In this document: positions 20,691-31,965 of the stretch, one piece after another
How the letters are laid out: every line of letters begins with the position of its first letter
Numbering within the stretch: position 1 is the first letter of the stretch
Notes under the pieces: generated by a model
The model's database searches: none
Told to the model about the DNA's origin: nothing
The model's input: the letters and a program-made list of their open reading frames with translations, nothing else
Translations under genes and position numbers: made by a program
Assembly: GCA_029204225.1 (NCBI GenBank)
Contig: CM055092.1
Location: forward strand, 73,446,857 to 73,510,856
Origin: Diphasiastrum complanatum
Taxonomy: Eukaryota; Streptophyta; Lycopodiopsida; Lycopodiales; Lycopodiaceae
Direction: 5' to 3'
Length of the DNA stretch: 64,000 nt

Positions 20691-20844
20691 TAGATTATAT
20701 CTTTCGAGAATCTGTAAACTTTGAGCACTAATATGACCAAATCACTGATGCCAAAGATCACTTCGACTATCAACAGTGCTTACCATAGCTTGAGCAAAAG
20801 GTCTCGCATTCAATTTGTAGAGTCAATTCTCCTTTGACTCTAGC

Positions 20845-22164
20845 TCATGTAGGAATCACTTTGTAGTGATTCATGATGTCCTTGACAAGACATTTGTCGT
20901 TGTCAAACTCAACCTTGAGTTGTTGATCAACAGCCATCGTCCCCTCAATAGATAGTAGAGTTTTAGCTAAGCCAGGTACATATTGCACATTGCTTATCTG
21001 CTTTATCATCTCATTGGCTAACTTCACTGGCACCACTCCAGATGCTCTAATAGGTAACAATTGGCCATCAGCTTGTCCAACTTCGTTGCCATTGTGGATT
21101 TCCTTGAATTTTGAAAACCACTCCTTCCTCGAAGTCATGTGCTTAGACACTCCACTATCGATGTACCAGGTATCCTTGGCTTCATCACTTGTCATTAGTG
21201 CCATAATGAGCAAGTTTGAACTCTCGCCTACATCATCCTCATATTAATCATCATCAAATTGATGTTGATCAGCATAATTGCCTACCTGCCATTTGCCTTT
21301 CCACTGAGCTTACTCATTTTGTTTCTTGTAGCACTCACACTCCCAATGACCAGGTTTGTTGCAATATCGACAATTCCCAGGTTTCTTTTGCCTTGGATTG
21401 TCGCGTCCTTGACCTTGACCTTGGTGCCAATTGTCTCGATTTGGGCCATCATTGGATTGTTTATAAAATTGTTGGAACGATCCACGGTTTGAGTTTCCAC
21501 CTCTTGATTGGTGTCTTCCACGACCAAATCTGCCACCATGTCCTCTGACTGCAAGAGCTTGATCAAATCCCCTATTGCGATGACTCAAGTTTTCTTGACG
21601 TTGTTCTTCCTACAAAAGCAATCCACCTAAATCTTCATAGGTTGGAATATTCTCCCGTGTGGCTATACTTGTCACAAACATCTAATGTAACTCACTCAAA
21701 CTGTTCAATGTCAATTGCACGATCTCACGATCTTGAACTCACTCTCCAACGGCAAGTAGTTGATCATGGATCTCATTTACCTTCAATAGGTGATCGACAA
21801 TGGTTGCAACATCATCCATTCATAATGTGTGCAGCTTCGGCTTCAAGAATAGCACTCGAAATGTGTTTGTGGTCTCAAACAATGCCATCAACTTATCCCA
21901 TGCTTCTTTTGGTCCTTTCGATTCCAAAATGTAGGAAATAGTTGCATCTAACTATAAGTTGATGACATTATGTGCTTTATGTTTTCCCCTATCAAATGTC
22001 TGATGATCTTCTTCAATCACTAGCCTTGTCGCTTCACCTGTCACGATCTCCCATAGCTCTTTTTCCATCAAAATGTTCTGCAGTTTGAATTTCCAAACTG
22101 CATAGTTGTTGGCTCCTTCCAATTTGCTTGACTCATTGAGGACACTCTCGCTTAGAGTTGCCAT
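20845..22164 (-). pseudogene. Copia A gag and protease
   Basis: Gag from MATLSESVLNESSKLEGANN (22164) with WKFKLQNILMEKELWEIVTG. A Gly/Arg-rich segment and zinc knuckle CRYCNKPGHWECEC lie at 21310-21588. The protease DTWYIDSGVSKHM (Asp-Ser-Gly kept) begins at 21213, followed by VQYVPGLAKTLLSIEG. Several frame changes break gag at 21590-21940. Confidence 0.85.
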
Positions 22165-22259
22165 TATTGGATAGATGAGTATGGATCGCAAGAATGGCTC
22201 AGTCTGAACACACAACTTGTCTCCAAATTTACCACAACATAGAATCGTACAACCTTGGT

Positions 22260-22510
22260 TGTACACTTGATATCGATTCAACACGCAGAGGTACGACTCC
22301 TAGTCCTTGACTTGGTTGTTCGTGCATTGATTCGATATGTATGGACACATGCAATATCGATTCAGCGCATAGATGTACAACCACTCAGGATCTTCTAGGG
22401 CTCTCGCGCTTTCAACCGATACTAGTATAGATATGCAATATCGATTCAACACGTAGATGTACGACCGCTCGGGATCTTCTTGGGGTCTCTCACATTGAAC
22501 CGATACTAGT
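22260..22510 (-). repeat. ~84-bp tandem repeat in the Copia A leader
   Basis: ATATCGATTCA recurs at ~22270, 22352 and 22437, each followed by a TAGATGTACRAC-type block. The last two units also share GGATCTTCT and AACCGATACTAG. It lies between the PBS and gag. Confidence 0.75.
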
Positions 22511-22932
22511 ACAATTCAAGATGAAAAGTAGAGGGAATATAAGAATTCTCAAAGAGAATATTCTAGATTTTCCACTTCGGCAATGTGATCATTCAAAAGA
22601 CAAAGATCAGTAATGTGAAAAGTATGAAGCCTCAGATTCTATCCAAAGGCTTGACATAAAACTAGAAAGTATATTAAAAGGAAATCTCCCCACTCAACAA
22701 ACTTTCAATCTGTCTGATGCTACCCTGGCTTTCTGATGCCTCCGAGACTATGTCTTTGTTCCCCGCTAATGATTCTAATGCTTCAGTACTCGTAAAATAG
22801 CAAAAGTATATTTTTCCAAGATTTTGCCTCTCCAAGCTTTCACATCCTATGAAGGACTTTCACTTCATTGCAAAGCCTGTGACAAGCTGTATCCACTGAT
22901 CAGGCACGCAGGACTATTGGGCTCTGATACCA

Positions 22933-23204
22933 TGTCAATAATCAGATAAGCAACATCAAGCATTCACCATAAACAATCACCAAATAAGGCAGAAGAAGAA
23001 CACACTCTCACTATACACACTAATGCATACTGAATGTAAAATGTACAAATATACCCTAAACCCTGATAGACAGAGAAAAACCTAGGCGTAGATTAATAGA
23101 CTAGCCTACAGCTAATTACAGCTGGTAACAGCTGCCAATAATAAAGTACATCATAAACAATAACAATGAAGTGTATCAATGAAGTTTATCATTGATTTCT
23201 AACA
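22933..23204 (-). repeat. Copia A 5' LTR
   Basis: 272 bp, TG..CA, with the PBS complement at its left edge. Confidence 0.87.
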
Positions 23205-23530
23205 GACCTAGCAGTTGCAGATGGATGGATGGGATGAAGCTTTCTAATGGCATGTAATCAGGCTCCTCCTGACCAATAACAACATGTCACATGTGTCTTT
23301 TGACCTTCACTACTATTAGGTATCACGAGAGTTAGAGGAGCAACAAAATCTGCTACAAGATGATAGCCAACTGTTGCAGGTGAAAAATACCCGACATAAC
23401 AATTGTTGATGGACGACCAAGATTAAATTTTTTTATGAGGCTCAGCTGTGGCATGAAATCAAGCTCCTCTTGACCAAAAAATAACATATGCCACATGTGT
23501 GTACCTTCACAACTGCTATGTAGGCCATGC
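23205..23530 (+). repeat. Units 2 and 3 of the ~190-bp tandem array
   Basis: Units begin at 23205 and 23393 (188-bp period) with shared GACCAATAACAACAT-type and TTTTTATGAGGC blocks. These are direct continuations of the unit at 12311. Confidence 0.7.
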
Positions 23531-26000
23531 CTTGCAAGAGGTATCTATTTCCTAGGGAGTTTTAAAATGAAAATATAAAATTGATATACAAATAAAAGAA
23601 ACAAGGGATAGTGGCAAGCCACAAGGGCCCTACCTTAATAAAAGCTGGTGTATATGCCATTGCAAAATTGTTTTGTTTTATTTGGTTTTTAGGAATGGGT
23701 TTTAGTCATGGTGCATGTAAATGGTTGATCCAATAGCATAAAGTTACTCCATGGAAACATCTTCAGTAGTAAGAATTTGTCCAAAAAGTAGTCTAGTTGG
23801 CTTCTAATTGCATTTCTTGTGATTGTTTGTTTGAGGTTATCTTGATTCATGACTATTTGTTGGTGGTGTGTTTCTATTGAAGGATGCTCATCTTGTGTGA
23901 TGTATTCATCTAATGTTTGGTTGTTATCATAATATATGGGTGTCCCTAGAAAATGGTCATTTTGAATTGCATGGAATTCTTAAAGGCTACAAAATTGTAA
24001 TTTCGAGTTCCTTGCAAGAACAATAAGGTAATCTAGAAAAATATCAAGTTCGTGTTTTTGTATTGATATTATATTTACAGATTGAATGAAAAGGTGAGCA
24101 TGTTTGTAAGTATTTGTGATAGGGATTTAGTGTTGCCATTTTGCATGTGACGTATAAGTTTTGAAAGTCTTGTACTTCTATGTATATGTAGTAATAACTT
24201 AACTCAAGCATCCAACGTGGGCAACAACCTGTAATTTGTGCATAGCAGCTTTTAGTGTGGAAGATGTTCAAACCTTTGTTATTGTCATGTGTGAAGGACT
24301 CGTTTTCTATTTTTTTAGGTATTGGTACTTGTTCTCTCTATATAGGTATTTTAATCTATATGTTATATGCAATTTAATGGTTAAACTTTATTATTATTGT
24401 TCGAACAATCAAAAGATAAATTTCACGCACTCCATCAAATGCTATTGAATCTAGTGATTTGATAGATTGTGAATTCTTCAATGTTGAAATCAGTAAAAGT
24501 GATGATAGAACCACGTATATTAGAAATTCCTTTGGTTCAGTATTTAAATTGCAGGGTATTAAATTTGGAAGATTTCAAATAATCTTATGGTATATTGCAT
24601 GATGTTTTGGACAATGTCCTCCACAGAAAAAATACTATTAAAAAATCTCATTAGAATAAAGTATGGTGCTACAAATGAGCTTGGAACAAAATCAAGTTGT
24701 GTATTATGGAATGGTTTTTTATGAATGAAAAGTTTAATGGGTATTTGCCTATAATCCCATCTCCTTTCATAATACATAATAGCTTGGCCTTGTGCTAAGA
24801 TTCCTGGCAACAATATTGAGACATAATGACCATCATCAATGATGGTTGCATCACTAAAATATTCCCTTTAGAAAGAAGCCTGGGTCTGGGCATCATGATC
24901 TTACAATCCATAGGCCTTTGCTAGGGCATGGTTTACACAATCTATATGGCCCACATCTCGAACTATCTACCTCAATGGACAATGTACCTATCTCAGATTG
25001 CAACCAATCATTGTAGCGATTGAATAGATTTCCCCATATATCCTTGTCCTGTAAAAATACAATATCGTTTTCCCTATTCTTTTTTAAGCATATAAGCAAG
25101 CAACCCATACTTAAAAAGAGTGGAGTGAAACCCAATGGCAAGGATTATAGACTCAACCTGTAGAGTTATATTGCCCATGTGAAACCTAAATTCATAAGCT
25201 TTAAGAAAATTTTCTATTATATCAGCAATCAAATACCATTCAATGCAAAGTGAGCTTATAATTGAGTTGTGAAAGAGGAGCTCCTGTAGAAAATTCAAAC
25301 CATTAACAATAACTAGTATGCAAGTGAACATGATCAAAGAACAAATCTAGAGTAGTTGATTTCTTGAATCTGCAAATATAGTTGAGGTGAGAATAAATTG
25401 GTCAACATTCATCAATCCACAAACAAACATACAATGACAAAAAAAGAGGACTTCACATAAAAGAAAAGGCAGGAGGAGGAGGCTTTGCTTCTCTCTCTTA
25501 CCGTTAGAAGAATCTTTACCAGAATCATCCATTAGAAGAATCTTCACCAGAATCTTCTAACATGCCCCCACTGCAATTTTGGTGACAGTCCCTTGGCACC
25601 TGCATATGTCGTTGGCATTGGCATGTGTGGATGTGAAACCATTGTGAAAGAAGGTAAAGAGGCGTACTGACAGGAAGGGGAAAAAAGAAATTGTTGCAAG
25701 AAGGTTGAGCTGCAAGGGGGAAAACGAAGGAGGTATATGCATAAGGGAATAAATCAAAAGAAAATAAAGAGGAGAAAAATGAGATAATGGTGAAAAACAA
25801 TCAAAATAAAGTTGAGTCCTTGTATGTTTTTTCTGGACTTTTTTTTTTTTTGAAAGAGTTGTCTTGTTGACCCTTTTCAAGCAATTTACCCTTGGCATCT
25901 TTAGCATCGTGGTTCTTGCGATGGGTGTCTACAACTGTATGGACAAATCTGGACCACAATTGGCTGCAATGGATGGATTGCGAGCGAATTAGGCCAAATG
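23531..26000. other. Stretch without a recognised gene
   Basis: Minus-strand frames at 25337-25074 and 25141-24893 read FLKAYEFRFHMGNITLQVES and KDIWGNLFNRYNDWLQSEIG. They may be remnants of one unidentified plant repeat protein, but stops are frequent and no domain is recognised. Near 25497-25560 the 23-bp phrase TTAGAAGAATCTTYACCAGA is repeated in tandem. Confidence 0.4.
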
Positions 26001-26022
26001 CCATGCACATATTTTATCAAAA

Positions 26023-29000
26023 CTACGTAGTATACCATCTTTCCAACCGGGCTATATCGACAAATGACGTTAACGATAGCCGATGGTAGGTCCGGTATAG
26101 GGGTAGCTGATCCACTATTGTCGTCGTCTTGAAAGTCAGGTTGGGGTCAAAGCAATACTCTCCAAAACACAAATCCCGCTTGGTCTCGACTTTGCTGGCC
26201 GTCAGAAGAGTTTTGACATTGTAGTAGGCCTCCCAAACAATGGGGTCTGGTGAATTAGCTGCTTCAGTGAGGAATCGATTGAGGGCTCTTTGAAAATCAA
26301 CCACCATGCTCCAACCTTTTGCAGACTTAATGATCGGCCAATTGTAGGCCCCTACACTTGGAGTTTTGAGTGCAGACCATGACCGTCTTTGGGGCAGTGG
26401 GTGGTATGTTGGATCAACCCGTAGAACCACCGGAACTGTGAGATATTTTTTGATGAGCTTGGGGTTGCGTAGAAGTACTACTTTCCTCCACTCTGGTTGA
26501 GGATGTAGGAGTGAAAGGATATCAACCGACTTCTTTTTGAGTAGCTCCTCGAGCTTTCCAGGTAGTGTATAGACACCTCTGGTGGTGATGTCTAGATATT
26601 ACTTTTCGAAGAGGGCCGTCTATTCGGAGTCAGATACCATAAAGACTTTATTGTACCAATGTTTGTGTACCACCACAGAATCAGGGAGGTTATCCACTGG
26701 GTTAGGAGGAAATGAGGAAGTTGATGGAAGATCAGATTTGTGTGGAGAAGAGGAGGTGAGAGGTGGAGAAGAAACACGAGGAAAACTGGTGCGATGTGGT
26801 GAGATGGCGCGAGATGGTGAGAGGCTGCAAGGAGGAGATACAATCTTGAGTTTGGGCATGTTTGCCTAAGAGTCATATAGAAGATCCTGGTCGAAGGTGC
26901 GATCTCCACCAGTTTGAAGGTCGAAGTGAGGGAAGGTTAGTTGAAGTTGGTGGTAGTCGAAGGTGGAGGCGAATTCGATGAATGGAAAGTCAGAAATCTA
27001 GCAATGCCTGATGGATGGATCTTGGACAATGGCATTATAATGAGCCAAGGCTACGTTATAACAGACAATGAGCGTCATTGGATGATACTGGTGGTAGTCA
27101 AAATATAGGCCTTTGAGCTCATTATAAGCGAGGCGGAGGGCGTCAGGAAGTGCGACGGTGGTAGTTTGGCAGTGCTTAATATGGTCTGCAAGGGCGTCAG
27201 AAGGCATCTCTGATCTTGTTGGCTGGTACTCTGGCACGTACCGTACCTGCTGATGTTGTGAAGATGAAGGGATAAATGGAGATGGAACAAAGAGGGGGGG
27301 TTGATGCATATGATCTAGCTCCAACTAGAAGCATCGATCATGCAAACAATTAATGATGGAACAAAAGCCGGCTACAAAGCGGAGCGAAGGACTCCCGAAA
27401 ACATCGCAAAAACAGCTGAAATCCTTAATCTAGATAAAGCTAGTAAGAACGGCAAAAACAAAAATATTTTTATTGACCTCCAATGCAATCTGATAAATGT
27501 GAATGAGATCTAAATTAGAGAGGAGGGAAGCCGAGAAAGGTAGAGAAAAATAATAAAAAGCTAGTCTAATCAAGTACTGGAAAATAAAAGGTAAATTATC
27601 GTCTAGAACAGTGGAGAACTCTAGATCGACATTGAACTACTTCTTGAGGATTTCGAGTTGGCATACTGCTGCCTAGAGCGCTTGCTCATCTTCTTGGAAC
27701 GTGGCGCATAGAGTTGTCAACTCGGTATCCTTGGTGCGGATCTCAACATCATGAAGCTTTCGTTGATCTTGATATGTTTGCAGCAAGCAGCCAGAGTGGT
27801 CCTTGTATTATTCGGCACGCTTCCTCTGCAACTTTTGAGTGGCTCGCGATTCATCTTCTATTGTGGCTACCATTTGATCTAGGGCAGCCTGGAAGGCCTG
27901 CACATGTTGGTTTTCTTGTTGGACTTTCATTTCCAGGGCCGCCTGTTGATTTTGGAAGTTGGTCTAGGCCCACTGATTCTCTGTTCGTTCCTTTGAGATA
28001 TTATGCTCCAATTGGTAGACGTTTTTTTGAGTGATCTCTCTAAGGCTGGGAGAGATTTACATTCATGTTCCAGCGCTATTTGTTTTAGGATGAGGTGCTG
28101 GTGGTCGGATTGATACATTTGTCGGGCGGTCTTCTCTTGGAGGATCTGGGACTTGAGGTTGTCCATATGTTGTTGCTGTTGTTGAGCTGCTTGCTCTGCT
28201 TTCTTGAGCTGCTCGATCAATTGATGGACCAGCTCCTGACTCTCTTTCCTCTCTTTTTCTCTCTCTTTATTCAACTGCGCGACCTGATCAGTCAAGGCCT
28301 GCAGCGTTTGCCCTGCCACCGATTGGCCATGGGATTGCTCAATAGCTCTTATATAGAGCATCTGGTAGAAATGATTCTGAAGGCCCGTTAAGGCGGTCTA
28401 GCAACCCACTGCCTGAGTATCCTAGTTGGCGGATGGCAGCAGGGTTATGACGGGTGGTAGAAGAGGTGCGATGATGGAGATGGTGGTGATTGGTGGAACA
28501 ATGGTGGTGGAAACTATGGTAACAATGGGAGTGACTACGAAAGCGATTGGAGCAGTGATGGTAGAGAGGAGTGCAGGACGAACAGAGGATGAAACAATTG
28601 GAACAGAGACAGATAGGGGGGATGAGGTGGGAATGGCGAGAGTGACGATGGTGGAAACGATTGGACTCATGACGACGGTCGAGATAAGGGAAGTAATTAT
28701 AGGGCGGATAGGGCTATGCACAGGGGGTACAATCTGAATCATCGGGGAAGAGCGGGTGGGGCTAGCATGTGCTGGGCTAGTGTGTGCTGGAGTGGAAGGT
28801 GTAGGAGAGGAGGTGAAAGTAGGCGACTGCCAACAGTTGCGCAAGAGTGTCCTGCGATGAGAGGCTGGCAGATGGAGAGGATGGTGGGACGTTTTGACAC
28901 CTAGATGTTCTAGATGCGTGTAGGCAATGATGGTGATGAGACCACCGTAGGTGATCCATGAGGGGCGCTTGAAAGCCGTCTATAATTCTTTTACAAGAAA

Positions 29001-29829
29001 TGAGGCCCAATCATAAACTGTGTCTAGTCCTCCCATCATGGTCGCCATGACGATAACCTGCTTGAACACACGGAGGGGACGGTGGGAACTAACAATGATG
29101 GTAGTGGATAGAAAATCTATCGCGTCACGGAGATGGAAATTCTTGAGTCGTGAGATCAGGTACCCGTCATTAGTTTTGGTCTTAATGCCATCTTGGTCTG
29201 GATTGAGAAATGCGGATATGTCGTATTTGGTGAGTGCGTAGGTGGCTGTTAGGCGAGCGGAGTGTGGAAGCGTGAGAGCAATGAAAATTAGTTGCGGGTC
29301 GAGGGGGATCGCATGATCCTGCCCCTTGAAGGTAACGGTAAAAGATTCAGTGGCAAAAGTGAAAAACGTTTGTCGGACTAGGGCAAGGTCCTGGAAAAGG
29401 GACACTTGCATGTTATGGAGGCCTGTGACAGTTAGGACCGCAAGGCAACCATCGTTGCAAAGAGTGACACGAGGATGGTGAGTAAGGGCAGGATGGTGTA
29501 CTGTAAAGGTGTGCACGTGACACGAGCAGCAGGTTGGCGGGTAGATCGGGGAGATGTCTCTCCCTCCTCTAGACTAGGGGATGTGGATGTTGGGACGCAG
29601 ATGGTGAGTTGAGGTGTGCGAGGACATAGACGGGCTGGAGGAATGGTTGGGTCCAGCAGGTGTGGCGGTGCTTCGAGTGGTTCAAACTCGTTGACCAGGT
29701 GGGACAATAGCACCCGAAAGACAACGTTTCAGTGCCATTGATGGAAACTGGACCATTGATGGATTGGGTTTGAGGGCGAGAAAGGTATTGTGGCGAGTAA
29801 TAAACAGAGCGCGAGTAAAAGATAGCTGG
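26023..29829 (-). pseudogene. Family X, copy 1: long broken unidentified gene
   Basis: Read on the minus strand from right to left. An N-terminal Pro-rich lead (29713-29432) is followed by domain 1 (29516-28980; KTNDGYLISRLKNFHLRDAI, WASFLVKEL), a Ser/Thr/Pro/Ile/Val linker (28844-28422), a Gln/Glu/Lys coiled coil (28361-27927; VHQLIEQLKKAEQAAQQQQQ), a Pro/Ser stretch (27324-26620) and a C-terminal domain (26560-26023; LLHPQPEW, NWPIIKSAKGW, NSPDPIVWEAYYN). The pieces are in different frames with several stops, so it is dead. The full protein would be roughly 1200 residues. Domain 1 and the coiled coil recur at 36993-38819, and the coiled coil and C-terminal domain at 46855-48110. I recognise no known family. 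Its repeated place beside Gypsy LTRs suggests a retroelement accessory gene. Confidence 0.6.
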
Positions 29830-30648
29830 TGTTGGGGGTATTCCCAACAAAGTGTAAATAAATAAAATCATTCAATAAAATGTGTTGCGAGGGCATGGCA
29901 TCCTGCGCGCGTAAGTCCATGGCCCAATGAGCATGCAAGTAAAGTTGTAAATAAAATAAACTTGACTTGGGTCTTGGAATTAAAATAAAACTAGAGGCCC
30001 AAAGTCATTTTTAAACTTAGAGATTACTTTTTAGAGTTGGGTCCAAATTGGGACTCACATGAATCTTGTGATTACCAATTTACTTTTTGTGGACCCTTGG
30101 ATCAAGTTGGGTCCAAGATGAATGGATAGGATCATTGTGAATATTAGCCAATAGGATTGAGGGGCAAGGGCCTTCCCCATTTTATAAAAAGGCACTATTT
30201 GTACACTATTTTCATGCTTAATGAGAAGGAGGAAACTCTAGCAATTTTGGAAGAGAAGCATCCTCATTTGCAATTCAATGCTTGCTATTGCTCTTGTTGT
30301 TTTCTATTGCTTTCAGGTTCATGCTTTTTGGTTTCAATAGTTTATGTTTCTCCTTTAGCAAGTATAATGTGCATTTGAGCTAACCTCCACCCTCCCTCTA
30401 TCTCTCTCTTCTATCTTCTTTTCCCTCCATCTTTTCTAATCATCCCCTTCCTTTCACCTACAATCATGATGAATGTTAGTGTAGAGGAGTAGAGTTAAGG
30501 GAGAGTAGTGTTAGTGGTGAGTAGAGTTAAGGGAGAAAGTAGGAAACTAACTAAAAATAGCATATATGCATAGTTAGGTACCTATCCAGTGATCTAACCC
30601 TTGTTGACAGGCGAGAGGGCTATACTACGCAAGATCTTCGACCCTACA
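29830..30648 (+). mobile_element. Gypsy 5' LTR
   Basis: 819 bp from TGTTGGGGGTATTCCCAAC to CGACCCTACA, followed by a PBS. It contains AATAAA words near the start and a TATA box TTTATAAAAAGG near 30181. An inverted copy lies at 46022-46839. Confidence 0.85.
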
Positions 30649-30649
30649 G

Positions 30650-30667
30650 TGGCGTCGTTGCCGGGGA
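30650..30667 (+). promoter_or_regulatory. Gypsy primer-binding site
   Basis: TGGCGTCGTTGCCGGGGA, one change from the TGGCGCCGTTGCCGGGGA site of plant Athila/Tat-type Gypsy elements. Confidence 0.8.
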
Positions 30668-30949
30668 TAGGTTTCCACTAACTAGTTTAGCTGCATTTTA
30701 GCTATTTTCTTGTTTTTTAGTGTAGTTTTAGGTAGATTTTTGGGTGTTTAGAGTTAATTTTTTGTATTTTTTTGTGTTTGGACTGTTCACAGCTAGTAAA
30801 GGAGGTGTGAGAGGGTAGAGGAGGCCCTGAATAGCCTCTAAGGGCTTGAAACCCAAACCAAACAGCCAAAAAACCCACAAAAAAAACACACCAATCTACA
30901 TTTTGGAGGGTTAAAGAGCCTAAAATCTCATCAGATTTTTATATCTCCA

Positions 30950-31790
30950 GAATCACTGAGAATTAACCCTTGCATGACTGGCAGCAGCTCCAAGGTACTA
31001 TCCCAGACCTGCATAGAAGCCTGCGAGAATTAGTTCCAAGCAGATTGTAAAAATCAGAAAAAAATCATAGAAAATTCAAAATACCCTTGAGAAAATCCAA
31101 AAAAAATCAAATCTTCATAAGAAATCTTGCAGAGCCCTCTGAAGTTCCATCTCAGTGAGATCAGGACACAAAAAAGCTTGCGAGAGTTAGTTTGGTGTCT
31201 AAGTGCCTGTGTGAGAGTTCTCAGTGAAAAAAAGACGAGAAAGTACCAGTGAACCCTCGCAGACAGCAAAATTTTCAGTTCCAGTGGTCAAGAACTCTCG
31301 TAGAGGATTCTGAAGTTCCATCTCAGTGAGACCAGGACACAGAAGAGCTTGCGAGAGTTAGTTTGATTCCAGTGAGTAAAAAATTGGATTTAAGTGCAAA
31401 AAAATCACTAGAAAGTGAAGATCCGGCAAATCCTTCCAGTAAGAACTCTCGTAGACCCTCTTAATCGATTCAAAATGTCAATTTACATTAGTAATGAAGC
31501 CTGCGAGAGTTAGTGTGAAGATCTAGTGAAGATCAAGCCAAAAAAGTGGCTTTGAACCCTCGCAGACAATGATATTCTCACTTCTTGCAAGAGTTAACTC
31601 TCGCAGAGAATTCTATAGTGAGATCTAACCCAGATCCAGCTACTATGAGCCTTGCAAGAGTTACTTCCCAGAGATCTGAAAGATATCAAGTTTTTTACTT
31701 ACAAAAATAGCTAAAGAACCCTTGCATAGCCAACCCTCGCACAAGAGAACCCTCGCAGACTAGATCAGTGAAAAGATCTGCATCAGATCC
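30950..31790 (+). repeat. Array of GCGAGAGTT / CTCTCGCAGA motifs in the Gypsy leader
   Basis: About a dozen copies, in both orientations, of a 12-16-bp word close to TGCGAGAGTTAGT or AACCCTCGCAGAC, spaced 30-100 bp between PBS and gag (for example 31021, 31170, 31245, 31292, 31342, 31442, 31499, 31557, 31740). More copies lie 3' of integrase at 36330-36640. Confidence 0.8.
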
Positions 31791-31965
31791 AGCTACTGTC
31801 AAAATCTCAGGTCAATCAGTGCAAGGAGTAAAAAGTTATCAAGGAAAAACCACCGTAAAGGGCCTAAAATTCACTTCCGACCGATTAGATTGATCAGATT
31901 CTTAGAGATCCAAACTACATCCTACTGTATAAGCAAGATCTAATCACTTTGGAACCCACCATCAA

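Larger units (their letters stand above)
12510..23204 (-). mobile_element. Copia A, near-complete LTR retrotransposon with nested insertions
   Basis: LTRs at 12510-12761 and 22933-23204 both start TGTCAATAATCAG and end TTTCTAACA. Flanks are GACGT (12505-12509) and GACCT (23205-23209), a 5-bp target duplication with one change. The PBS complement 22921-22932 abuts the right LTR and a purine tract (GTGGGAGAG on the minus strand) abuts the left one, so the element reads on the minus strand. Gene order is gag, protease, integrase, RT, RNase H. Copia B (about 13.9-19.1 kb) interrupts the RT. Confidence 0.88.

Noticed and set aside
28426-28737. Met/Gly/Thr-rich plus frame
   Set aside because: Antisense to the Ser/Thr/Pro linker of family X; composition explained by that.
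30950-31790. Possible CRISPR-like array
   Set aside because: Repeats are short, occur in both orientations with irregular spacing, and lie in a Gypsy leader in plant DNA.
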